From positions 1 through 45,203 of the forward strand of contig NZ_QBKR01000027.1 in the NCBI RefSeq assembly GCF_003054245.1: a stretch of DNA of 45,203 bases, read 5' to 3'. Below are positions 18,367 through 25,484 of the stretch, in pieces. Under the pieces are notes generated by a model that searched no databases, was not told the origin of the DNA, and saw nothing but the letters and a program-made list of their open reading frames with translations. This DNA is from Melghirimyces profundicolus (GTDB lineage: Bacteria > Bacillota > Bacilli > Thermoactinomycetales > DSM-45169). Made by a program: the position numbers and the translations under genes. Each line of letters opens with the position of its first letter. The stretch's first letter is position 1.

Positions 18367-18921
18367 ATGCCAAAAATCATCGATCATGATGAGTACCGCG
18401 AAGAGCTGTTGCACCAGTGTTTCGATCTGTTCGCCGAAGAAGGGTACGCCTCCCTCTCCATGCGCCGGATCGCGGACGAATTGGACGTCTCGACGGGCAC
18501 CCTGTACCACTATTTCTCCGGCAAGGAGGATCTGTTTAACCAACTTGTGGAGCTGATCACCTGTCGGGACCTTTTTGACGCGAAAGAAGCGCTGAAGGGG
18601 GCGAAAACCCCCGACGAACGGATCGACGCGCTGCTCCGCTTTGTGGAGGAGCGTGAAACGTACTTCCTCAACCAGTCTTTCATCTGGATGGATTACTACC
18701 GTCATCAGGTGGCGGACCGGGATCCCGATCCCCGGCTCGGTGAGACCTTGGAGCAGTATCGGTCAGGGATTGCCCGCATTCTGGATGTCCGGGATCCCGA
18801 GCTGGCCGAATTCATCCTGACGGTCATCAACGGGTGGGTTCTGCAGCGGTACTTTAACCGCGGAAAACCCCCGGTTGAGACACTGTCACGCATGCTGCGG
18901 CGCCTGATTCACGGACGGTAG
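18367..18921 (+). CDS. TetR/AcrR family transcriptional regulator
   Basis: A 184-residue repressor-type regulator. Residues 10-58 form the TetR DNA-binding domain, with the recognition segment STGTLYHYFSGKEDLF (about 41-56). The remaining helical domain would bind a ligand and give dimerisation, and it is unassigned. No Shine-Dalgarno is seen in front of the ATG. The -10 box lies so close that the transcript probably starts at the ATG itself. An SMR-type drug exporter follows 90 bases downstream in the same direction, so the regulator probably controls drug efflux, itself, and maybe the divergent DUF418 gene. Confidence 0.93.
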   Translation: MPKIIDHDEYREELLHQCFDLFAEEGYASLSMRRIADELDVSTGTLYHYFSGKEDLFNQLVELITCRDLFDAKEALKGAKTPDERIDALLRFVEERETYFLNQSFIWMDYYRHQVADRDPDPRLGETLEQYRSGIARILDVRDPELAEFILTVINGWVLQRYFNRGKPPVETLSRMLRRLIHGR

Positions 18922-19011
18922 GATCGAGTCCTCTCTTCCAAAACGGGAGGGCTTTTTCCATGGAGATGAAGTCTGGGGAAAGGAGATCGTGAAGAATAAG
19001 GAGGGATCGCG

Positions 19012-19323
19012 ATGAGTTGGGTATTTCTTATTCTTGCGATTGTCCTGGAAGTGGCCGGTACGATCTCGATGAAGTTTTCCCAAGGATTCACGCGTCTTCT
19101 GCCCACCCTGGCGATGTTCATCCTGTACGGGCTGAGCTTCACTTCCCTCACCATTGCGGTGAAAAAAATCGATCTCAGCCTCTCCTATGCGATCTGGGCC
19201 GGGTTGGGGACGGCGATGGTCACATTGGCCGGCGTCTTCTGGTTCCAGGAACCCGTCAACGTGTCCAAGCTGGTCTCCCTCAGCCTGATCATCGCCGGAG
19301 TGGTGGGATTGAAACTGGCATGA
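19012..19323 (+). CDS. Small multidrug resistance (SMR) family efflux protein
   Basis: A 103-residue protein with four membrane helices, the normal size for the family. Helix 1 carries the essential glutamate (ILAIVLEVAGTISMKFS, Glu about residue 13) that binds cations and protons in EmrE-like pumps. The loop GxxxAxxYAIWAGLG-type signature appears as LSLSYAIWAGLGTA. It would exchange protons for a cationic drug or, as in SugE/Gdx members, guanidinium. The Lys-Phe-Ser-Gln-Gly segment after helix 1 is common in paired or Gdx-like SMR proteins, so the substrate is open. AAGGAGG precedes the ATG. Probably co-transcribed with the TetR gene. Confidence 0.93.
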   Translation: MSWVFLILAIVLEVAGTISMKFSQGFTRLLPTLAMFILYGLSFTSLTIAVKKIDLSLSYAIWAGLGTAMVTLAGVFWFQEPVNVSKLVSLSLIIAGVVGLKLA

Positions 19324-19388
19324 ACAAAGGAGGAAAATCCCATCGATATCCACGGTTGTGACGACAATCGAAGAAGACCCGAAAGCTG

Positions 19389-19428
19389 AAACCGCCTCCT
19401 TCGTCCGGTTGACGAAAGAGGCGGTTTT
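19389..19428. terminator. Bidirectional terminator between the SMR and Nudix genes
   Basis: Long stem (AAACCGCCTC... pairing with ...GAGGCGGTTT, extended by TTCGTC/GACGAA) between two convergent genes, with A/T runs on both sides. Confidence 0.88.
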
Positions 19429-19436
19429 GCGTTCGG

Positions 19437-20078
19437 TCAGGATTCCATTTCGCGCTGTTTCAATGCATCCAGAACCAACCGGTAATACCCCTCGGAGTGA
19501 GGAACGAAATCCTGGCGGACGGCGGTCCGCCTTTCCTTGAGCTGCCTTCCTCCATCCGTCACCTTGAATCCCGTCAGGTCGGCCGTCTTTTGCTCCCCTC
19601 GGAACAAGCGGTCGATGGATCCCAGGTCGGCTTCAAACAACCCGCTTACTTCCTCCGGCTGTGGCCGGTATTCTTTGAGGGGTTTTCTGCACTCGTACAA
19701 ATACACATGCCGGTATTCACGGTCGATCCACCCCTCTCCGAGGTCCATCTCTTCCTTCCACACCCCGAGCGGAATCAGCTCACCGAAGGGGGCCCGGATG
19801 CCCAACTCCTCCTCCAGCTCCCGGATTCCCTCCTCCCGCGTTTCCCCGTGAAGGAGATGGCCGGCGGCGGAGACATCGAGCCGGTCGGGGTTGGCTTTGC
19901 TGGCCGGATGACGGAGCTGGAAAATGAGGCGGATGTGATCGGCTTCCCGACGATACACCCAGCAGTGAAACGTTTGATGCCACAGCCCCTCCCGGTGAAC
20001 CCGTTCCCGGTCGGCGGTTCCGAGAATGCGGAGATCGGAGTCGACGACGTCCAGCATTTCCGGTTGATCGTTGTCCAA
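19437..20078 (-). CDS. Nudix hydrolase
   Basis: About 213 residues. The metal-binding Nudix helix reads GHLLHGETREEGIRELEEELGI (split: GHLLHGETREEG, then IRELEEELGI). One residue fewer than the textbook spacing lies between the first Glu and the Arg-Glu pair, a form I recall from the isopentenyl-diphosphate-isomerase-like subgroup. The N-terminal part (DRERVHREGLWHQTFHCWV) also fits that subgroup. It hydrolyses a nucleoside- or prenyl-diphosphate-like substrate, which cannot be named. The TTG at 20078 has GGGGGG seven to eight bases upstream. The open frame reaches an ATG at 20123, but that part runs into repeat copy D and reads like noise. Confidence 0.88.
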   Translation of the reverse strand: MDNDQPEMLDVVDSDLRILGTADRERVHREGLWHQTFHCWVYRREADHIRLIFQLRHPASKANPDRLDVSAAGHLLHGETREEGIRELEEELGIRAPFGELIPLGVWKEEMDLGEGWIDREYRHVYLYECRKPLKEYRPQPEEVSGLFEADLGSIDRLFRGEQKTADLTGFKVTDGGRQLKERRTAVRQDFVPHSEGYYRLVLDALKQREMES

Positions 20079-20120
20079 GCCTTTTCCCCCCTGTTGGAAT
20101 ATAAAAACAAACCCGGCCAC

Positions 20121-20217
20121 CAAAAGCGTTGTGATTTCATGTTCGTTTCGAGAAAAGGGGAAGCGAGCGGCTTTGGGTAAATGCTGCCGCTCAGCTCACT
20201 TTTTCACAATACTTCCA
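20121..20217 (-). repeat. MITE-like repeat, copy D (internal deletion derivative)
   Basis: Both ends of the family are kept (AAAGCGTTGTGATTTCATG and, on the right, GTGAAAAAGT in complement), but about 150 bases of the centre are missing. The join is between AAGCCGCTC and CGCTTCCCC. It separates the MOSC and Nudix genes, and its right end supplies the last codons and stop of the MOSC gene. Confidence 0.8.
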
Positions 20218-20885
20218 GACCGGGTCACGTCCGTCGGTTGGCCAGGACCTTCCGCATGCTTTCCGCCAGCAGCGGGAGGGAGGCCACATTCACGGATCGC
20301 TTCCGGATCCCGGTTGCGGCGGTGGAGGATGTCGTTGACGGCCCGAATGGTCCAACGGGGGGCCGGCCGGTCGATCAGCTCCAGCGTGTCTCTCTTTTCC
20401 ACCGTGCCCTCCTGGATCACACGGAGATACCAACCGCTTTTGCCGTTTCGCTTCACCCGTTCGGCCAGCCCATCCACTCCCCAGCGACGGTCCAGCTTCC
20501 AGCAGGGAAGCCGGGCCTGGGCAACCTGAACCAGGGCGTCACCGACCCGGAACCGGTCGCCGATGCAGACCGTTTCCTCATCCAGGCCGTCCACGGTGAA
20601 GTTTTCACCGAAGGCGCCGGGGCCGAGCTCCTTCAAGTCCGGGTCCCTCCGCCAGGCCTCATAATGGCGAAGGGCATAAGCGAGGACGGCTTTGTCGGGC
20701 CCGCCGTGGTGTTGGAGATCCGCCTGGCCGTCCCCGTCCAGGTTGGTTCGTCCCAGCCGGACCGGTCCTTCCACTGCCTGTTTTGCGATCCCGTTCGTCC
20801 ATGACCCCCTGGAGGATCCGTCAGAGGGATACGTTCGGGGGGTTCCCACCTGCAGCGATACCAAACGTCCCTGAAGCTTCTTCAC
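20196..20885 (-). CDS. MOSC domain protein (YiiM-like)
   Basis: A 229-residue MOSC-fold protein. It has the segment LQHHGGPDKAVLAYALRHYEAW, where GGPDKAV is the YiiM-type signature, then GAFGENFTVDGLDEETVCIGD, and the conserved Cys in ARLPCWKLD (about residue 126) thought to handle sulfur or the molybdenum cofactor. The C-terminal YiiM-type helices follow. YiiM reduces N-hydroxylated substrates with molybdenum cofactor. The GTG start has AGGAG six bases upstream and lies 15 bases past the pepV stop, so the two are likely one operon. The last residues SGSIVKK and the TGA stop are encoded by repeat copy D, so the original C-terminal end has been replaced. Confidence 0.9.
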   Translation of the reverse strand: MKKLQGRLVSLQVGTPRTYPSDGSSRGSWTNGIAKQAVEGPVRLGRTNLDGDGQADLQHHGGPDKAVLAYALRHYEAWRRDPDLKELGPGAFGENFTVDGLDEETVCIGDRFRVGDALVQVAQARLPCWKLDRRWGVDGLAERVKRNGKSGWYLRVIQEGTVEKRDTLELIDRPAPRWTIRAVNDILHRRNRDPEAIRECGLPPAAGGKHAEGPGQPTDVTRSGSIVKK

Positions 20886-20900
20886 CTTGCTCTCCTCTCT

Positions 20901-22316
20901 CTACCTGGCCAGTTCATAGATCGCCTGGGCATACAGCGCGGCCGCCTTGATCAGTTGGTCCACATCGATGAACTCATCCTTCTGATGGGCCCGTTCCGGA
21001 TGCCCCGGGAAAAGCGGTCCGAAGACCACCCCCGGTTGGAGCGCCCGGGCATAGGTGGCGCCGCCGATGGCGAAAGGTTCCCCCTTCTCCCCCGTCTGTT
21101 CTTCATACACCTTCTGCAGGGTTTTCACCAGGGGATGCTCCGGATCCACATAATGACCGGGTTTGTGATCCACATCGGTGACGGTGAGGCCGTAGGGGCG
21201 GCATTTTTCCTCCACCCGGGTACGGATCGTCTCCATGTCGCCGGAGATGGGATAACGGATGTTCAGTTCCACATGTTGCCCTCGCCCGGCCTGATAGCGG
21301 AAAACACCGCCGTTGACGGTCAACCGGCCCACCCGGGTGTCTTCCTGGGCGATCCCCAGTTTTTCTCCGAAGAAGCTGTCGCTCAAAAGGTCATTGATCA
21401 ACGAGACATAGCGGCGGCCGTTGTCGTCCAGGGGGAGCTCCCCGAGAATCCGGGCCAGCCCGTAGGCAGCATTCTCTCCCCGGTCCGGTTCGGATCCGTG
21501 ATGGGCGGTTCCTTCCACCACCAGTTTCAGGTGGTCGTCCGCTTCTTCGGCATATCCCCGGATCCGGTGGGTCAACAGGTATTCCTGGATCTTTTCCTTT
21601 AACTCGAAAACGTCGCCGTCCCCTTCGAGCCGGGCGGCGGCGGCATCGGGCACCATGTTGGGCCGCTCGCCGGCTTCGAACCGGGCGAGCCCCCAAGTTC
21701 CTTCGTCCGTTCCGGAAAGGGACGGAACCGGACCCGACAATGTGAGGTCCACCAACCCTTTTTCCGCGTTGATGATGGGAAAATCGGCGTCGGGTGTGAA
21801 GGCCAGATCGGGCATCGGCTCCCGCTCAAAATAATAGTCGACATCGCGCCAATGGCTTTCTTCGTCCGTTCCGTAGATGAGCCGGACCCTGCGCTTCAGG
21901 GGCAGGCCCAGTTCCTTCACCAACTTCAGAGCGAAAAAAGCGGCCATGGCCGGCCCCTTGTCGTCCTGGGCACCCCGGGCATAAAATTTTCCGTCGCGGA
22001 TTTCGGGCTCAAACGGGGGCGAAGACCATCCGCTCCCCGTCGGCACCACGTCGAGGTGTGCCAGGACCCCGACGATTTCCTGCCCTTCCCCGTATTCCAC
22101 GTGACCGGCATAGCCGTCCAGGTTCCGGGTGGAAAACCCTTCGTTCTCCCCCAGTTTCAGCATGTATTCCAGGGCTTCGGCGATCCCCTTGCCAAAGGGG
22201 GCACCCGGCTTGGCGGTGGACTCATCCAACACGCTTTCGATCGAGCAAAGCTCCGTCAAGCGCTCCATCATCTCTTCCTGCCTCTGTTTCATCTCCTGCT
22301 GCCAGTCGATCGACAA
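20901..22316 (-). CDS. pepV: Dipeptidase PepV, M20 family zinc peptidase
   Basis: A 471-residue cytoplasmic aminopeptidase-type dipeptidase. It has the M20 metal ligands in order: His in LAHLDVVPTG, Asp in GAQDDKGPA, the catalytic and metal Glu pair in YGTDEESHW, Asp in FTPDADFP and the C-terminal His in GATYARALQPGV...PGHPERAHQ. The large lid domain typical of PepV separates the halves. It releases amino acids from dipeptides, including those with N-terminal beta-alanine in related enzymes. TTG 22316 has AAAGGAGG eight bases upstream, and no other start fits as well. Followed closely by the MOSC gene. Confidence 0.95.
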   Translation of the reverse strand: MSIDWQQEMKQRQEEMMERLTELCSIESVLDESTAKPGAPFGKGIAEALEYMLKLGENEGFSTRNLDGYAGHVEYGEGQEIVGVLAHLDVVPTGSGWSSPPFEPEIRDGKFYARGAQDDKGPAMAAFFALKLVKELGLPLKRRVRLIYGTDEESHWRDVDYYFEREPMPDLAFTPDADFPIINAEKGLVDLTLSGPVPSLSGTDEGTWGLARFEAGERPNMVPDAAAARLEGDGDVFELKEKIQEYLLTHRIRGYAEEADDHLKLVVEGTAHHGSEPDRGENAAYGLARILGELPLDDNGRRYVSLINDLLSDSFFGEKLGIAQEDTRVGRLTVNGGVFRYQAGRGQHVELNIRYPISGDMETIRTRVEEKCRPYGLTVTDVDHKPGHYVDPEHPLVKTLQKVYEEQTGEKGEPFAIGGATYARALQPGVVFGPLFPGHPERAHQKDEFIDVDQLIKAAALYAQAIYELAR

Positions 22317-22459
22317 TCCGGTTTCCTCCTTTTACGATTCCATGTTTGGGATGTGGGCCGCTTCCAATATGTACCCGTCGGCGGAAATCCCCGGTGCAGT
22401 GGCCCGCGGAATCATCGGGCATCTCCACCGGACCCCGGATTCCACAGCTTTCCGGATGT

Positions 22460-22590
22460 CTGTCCGCTCCGAATCTTCCAGTCGGGCAGGGAAAAAGCCC
22501 TGCGGGAAGCTTCACAAGCAAAGGGGTTGCCCCTGAACGCCCTCCCTTCAGCTTCCGCCGGGCAGGATGGTAAAGGCCGCTTTTAACCGT
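22460..22590 (+). repeat. Decayed copy F of the MITE-like repeat
   Basis: The central part of the family is recognisable but mutated: TGTCCGCTCCGAATCTTCC, a GGGCAGGG/CCCTGC pairing, TTGCCCCTGAACGCCCT and CCGGGCAGGA are shared with copies A-C. Neither terminal repeat is left. It fills most of the gap between the pepV start and the end of the IMPase-like gene. The rest of that gap (22317-22459) holds only the pepV leader. Confidence 0.65.
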
Positions 22591-22595
22591 CCGGT

Positions 22596-23426
22596 TTATT
22601 GTGCTTCAAAACCGGTGGCCCGGGCCTCTTTCAGCTCCTTCAACATGGCCGGGTGGATGTTTCCATTGGTGGCGAGGATGTGCCGGACTCCGATGTCGTA
22701 GGGGGTCCCCGCGGTGTCCGTCACCTCGCCCCCGGCTTCCCGGACCAGGAGGCTCCCCGCGGCCAGGTCCCAGGCGTTCAGCTCCAATTCCCAGAACCCC
22801 GTCAGCCTTCCCGCGGCGACATAAGCCAGATGGAGGGCGGCGGAGCCTCCGGCGCGCACGTTGCGGCAACGGGGAGAAAGTTTCAAAATCCCTTCCACGT
22901 TCCGTTGCCGGGCACCCCCGGCACCCGCCGGAAAACCGGTGGCCACCAGACTTTCCTCCAGACGCTCCTCGCCGGAGACCCGGATCGGCTCTCCGTTCAG
23001 AAACGCCCCTTTCCCCTTCTCCGCGGTGAACCGTTCGTCGCGCAAGGGGTCGTAGATGACCCCGGCAACCACTTCCTGGCGGCGGGCGTAAGCGATGGAA
23101 ACGCAGAACATCGGGAATCCGTGGACGAAGTTGGTCGTTCCGTCGATCGGGTCCACGATCCACAGGTCTTCAAAAGACCGGTGCTCCTCCAGGGCGGCTC
23201 TGGAAGCCTCCACACCGGCTTCCACCCCTTCTTCCCCCAGAATGGCGTGACTGGGATGGATCTTCAGGATCGTATCTCGAATGATTTCCTCCGCCGCCTG
23301 GTCGACTTCCGTCACCAGGTCGTGGGACGAAGATTTAAAACGGACTTTTTTGGCGGCGGCGGCATGGGCCCGAATCCGTTCCCCCGCCTTTTCCGCTGCT
23401 TTCACGGCCGTTTCCAGCATCGACAA
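22596..23426 (-). CDS. Inositol monophosphatase family phosphatase
   Basis: A 276-residue Mg-dependent sugar-phosphate phosphatase. The family motifs are complete: LVTEVDQAAEEII, GEEG (metal Glu), the WIVDPIDGTTNFVHGFP signature (about residues 89-105) and WELELNAWDLAAG near the C-terminus. Substrates in this family range from inositol phosphates to fructose-1,6-bisphosphate, 3'-phosphoadenosine phosphate and NADP, so only the class can be named. Two starts are possible: TTG 23426 with GGGAGG eight bases upstream (used here), or ATG 23420 two codons later. Single-gene unit on the minus strand. Confidence 0.93.
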   Translation of the reverse strand: MSMLETAVKAAEKAGERIRAHAAAAKKVRFKSSSHDLVTEVDQAAEEIIRDTILKIHPSHAILGEEGVEAGVEASRAALEEHRSFEDLWIVDPIDGTTNFVHGFPMFCVSIAYARRQEVVAGVIYDPLRDERFTAEKGKGAFLNGEPIRVSGEERLEESLVATGFPAGAGGARQRNVEGILKLSPRCRNVRAGGSAALHLAYVAAGRLTGFWELELNAWDLAAGSLLVREAGGEVTDTAGTPYDIGVRHILATNGNIHPAMLKELKEARATGFEAQ

Positions 23427-23603
23427 CCTGCATACCTCCCGTTGACTCCGGATATTCTTTCACTATACCACGCTTTCCTGGGGGAACCAAAGCAAAAGCG
23501 GGAACCCGGGGTTTTTCCGCTATCCGACAGGAATGGGGAAAAATGAGCCGAATAGATTCTCAGAAACGTTGTTTCGAATCCCCCACCCCACGAGGTGAGA
23601 TCG

Positions 23604-24509
23604 TTGCCCAATGTTTGGAGCCACATCCTGTTTGGAAAAAGGGTCCGGGCCCGTGCGGGACAATCCGAACCCCGGGACTGGCACCCGTTCAACCTGGGGT
23701 GTCAGGGACCCGATTCTCTTTTGTATCATAATTTTTGGCCCTGGAAACGGGACGATTCCGTCCGCCGCCTGGGGTCTGCCATCCACCGGCGCCATTGCGG
23801 GCCGTTTCTGCTGGACTTGATCCGGGCGGCGGCGGATGTCCCCGACATGCGGGAATATGTAGCCGGCTTTCTGACCCATCACATTTTGGACCGGAAGACC
23901 CACCCCTATATCATCTACCGGTCCGGGAACGGGAAATACAAGCATCAGAAGCTGGAGGTAATCATCGACACCCTGCTGGCGGAACGCCTGGCGGGATGGA
24001 AGACCTGGAAAACTCCGGTGGTCCCCCTGATCGATGTGGGCCGGACCCTCCCCCGAGAGTGGGCGGAAGTCCTTCACGGCACCGCCCGGAAACACTTTCC
24101 GGAGGAAACGGCGGCCGTTCTCCCCGGTCATTGGGACGAAGCCTATCGTCATATGAAACGGGCGCTCCGGATCTTTTACGACCCCTGCGGAGTGAAATGG
24201 TTTCTCACCCTGGGAAAGATCGGCCCCTTTCGTTACCGTCCGGTCCGTTCGGAGACCGATTACCTGAACGAAAGCAAACGGGAATGGCTCCACCCCGCGG
24301 TTCCGGAGGAAGCGCACCGCGAAAGTTTCATGGAACTGTGGGAAGTCGCCGTGGAGGAAGGGGCCGATCTCCTCGGGACGACCTGCCGCCTCTGGGAGGG
24401 AGAAGGATCTTGGACCGCGTTGTGCCGCGGAATCGGAAACCTTTCCTACGATACGGGGAAGGAATGCGGAGCCAACCTGAAAAACCGGGTTGCCGCCCCG
24501 TTGGTCTGA
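23604..24509 (+). CDS. Zinc-dependent phospholipase C family protein
   Basis: A 301-residue protein of the kind annotated as zinc-dependent phospholipase C. Visible landmarks are the N-terminal PNVWSHILFG with the metal-ligand Trp-x-His, LGCQGPDSLLYHNFWPW (Asp and His), LGSAIHRRHCGPFLLDL and the GFLTHHILDRKTHPYIIYRSG segment with several His and Asp ligands. No signal peptide is seen, so unlike the classical Bacillus and Clostridium toxin phospholipases it probably acts inside the cell, and its substrate is unknown. The TTG at 23604 follows GAGGTGA and gives the family's usual M-P-N-V-W start. The GTG at 23595 falls inside the ribosome binding site. A long hairpin without T run lies downstream (24613-24643). 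Confidence 0.85.
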   Translation: MPNVWSHILFGKRVRARAGQSEPRDWHPFNLGCQGPDSLLYHNFWPWKRDDSVRRLGSAIHRRHCGPFLLDLIRAAADVPDMREYVAGFLTHHILDRKTHPYIIYRSGNGKYKHQKLEVIIDTLLAERLAGWKTWKTPVVPLIDVGRTLPREWAEVLHGTARKHFPEETAAVLPGHWDEAYRHMKRALRIFYDPCGVKWFLTLGKIGPFRYRPVRSETDYLNESKREWLHPAVPEEAHRESFMELWEVAVEEGADLLGTTCRLWEGEGSWTALCRGIGNLSYDTGKECGANLKNRVAAPLV

Positions 24510-24612
24510 CACAATCGACCTCACTCACAACTTGAACGGGGTGGATGCTGAAAGCCGGGCCCCATCCTTCAAACAGAACCCCACGCTCCGGCAAAGCCCC
24601 GGACCACCCCCA

Positions 24613-24653
24613 TCACCCCCCTTCCGGCGCCGGAGGGGGGTGAATGACGTCAT
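24613..24653. other. GC-rich hairpin followed by a 10-base palindrome
   Basis: TCACCCCCC...GGGGGGTGA with a TCCGGC/GCCGGA top (24613-24643), immediately followed by the perfect palindrome ATGACGTCAT (24644-24653). No U run follows, so it may act as a transcript-end stabiliser or protein site rather than a simple terminator. Confidence 0.5.
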
Positions 24654-24713
24654 CCCCACCTTATGATACGTCCCGATCCCGGATGTAACCGTATCGGTGA
24701 CAAAGGACTATTT

Positions 24714-24935
24714 TCACCCGGGCCAGAAATAAATCGTCTTCGAGTGAGGAGCCACACCGGCCAGCCCGATGGTCCCCTCCCGGTCTTCGATCAGGGTGGG
24801 GGATACCTGCTGCCCGGTATCGAGGACACTGATCATGCTCCGCGGCTGGGTTTCCACCCTGTATTCCCGGTAATTCCTCTCTCCAAAATAGACGGGAAGC
24901 GCGTGGAGCAGCCGTTCCCGAAGTCGTTCGTTCAA
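24714..24935 (-). CDS. Small conserved-looking protein of unknown function
   Basis: A 73-residue protein I do not recognise. A TTG start at 24935 has AAAGGGGGA seven bases upstream, a good site. The sequence reads as a real, folded small protein: a charged amphipathic helix at the start (NERLRERLLHALPVYFGE), then short beta-like segments with Val, Ile and Thr alternation (MISVLDTG, GTIGLAGVAP) and an aromatic end TIYFWPG. No membrane segment, signal or Cys. It lies between the hairpin at 24613 and repeat copy B and has no obvious partner. Confidence 0.6.
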   Translation of the reverse strand: MNERLRERLLHALPVYFGERNYREYRVETQPRSMISVLDTGQQVSPTLIEDREGTIGLAGVAPHSKTIYFWPG

Positions 24936-24968
24936 AGAAAATCCCCCTTTATCATGGCAGTTTGCGTC

Positions 24969-25225
24969 TAGAAGTATTGTGAAAAAGTGAGCGGCAGCAT
25001 TTACCCAAAGCCGCTCCGGCTGCTGTCCTGCATAGATGCAGGCACTGTCCGCTCCGAATCATCCTGCTGCGGGCAGGGGCAAAACGCCTTCGGATGCAAC
25101 ACATAGAAGTTTTTGCCCCTGAACGCCCTTGCAGGCTGATTCTCCGCTGGGCAGGACAGCAAAGTCGCTATTTTGGGTAAACGCTTCCCTTTTCTCGAAA
25201 CGAACATGAAATCACAACACTTCTA
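24969..25225 (+). repeat. MITE-like repeat, copy B (full length, best preserved)
   Basis: 257 bases with intact ends TAGAAGTATTGTGA and TCACAACACTTCTA, each beginning or ending in TA. Matching inner arms are GCATTTACCCAAA / GCGTTTACCCAAA, GCTGTCCTGC and CAGGGGCAAAA, in the same order on both strands, so the element is an almost complete imperfect palindrome. The only open frame in it (Cys-Pro-rich, about 68 codons) is a by-product of the repeat. Confidence 0.88.
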
Positions 25226-25430
25226 GGATGCCCCCTTCGCCGTCCCCCATACGGAAAGCCAAAGCCGCCTCCTTCGCAGGAAAGAAGCGGCGATTCAGCC
25301 AACTCGCGGCGGCGGCTTCCGGGGAGAGTGATCATCCAGGCCTGCAGGATCTTCCCGGCCATCCCCCGGCGAACCCCTTTGACCCGTTCCGCACCTCCCA
25401 CCCCCGATCATGGAATGGATGACAACGGGC
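25212..25430 (-). pseudogene. Remnant of an inorganic phosphate transporter (Pit) C-terminus
   Basis: On the minus strand three frames join to a Pit-like C-terminal end. VVIHSMIG (from 25426) in one frame continues as GVGGAERVKGVRRGMAGK, ILQAWMITLPGS in a second and AAASWLNRRFF in a third. Pit family proteins end with the same pattern: V-I-S-S-x-I-M-G-V-G-x-x-x-R, then V-x-W-G-V-A-x-x-I-V-x-A-W-x-x-T-x-P, and a last helix. At least two frameshifts break it, and everything upstream is missing because gabT begins there. The last frame runs into the end of repeat copy B and stops at a TGA inside it. The assignment is from memory of the family pattern. Confidence 0.5.
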
Positions 25431-25484
25431 ACGGTCTCTTCACCCGGGTATGGTTCTCCCCTCATGTTTGAACCGGGGGTCTTG

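Noticed and set aside
18921-18965. Terminator between the tetR and SMR genes
   Set aside because: The CCTCTC/GGGAGG pairing is imperfect and short; read-through to the SMR gene seems more likely.
25001-25207. Cys-Pro-rich small ORF, similar to ones at 16816-17010 and 44854-45045
   Set aside because: They lie wholly inside copies of the dispersed repeat and owe their similarity to it; reading frames differ in start and end, and none has its own ribosome binding site.
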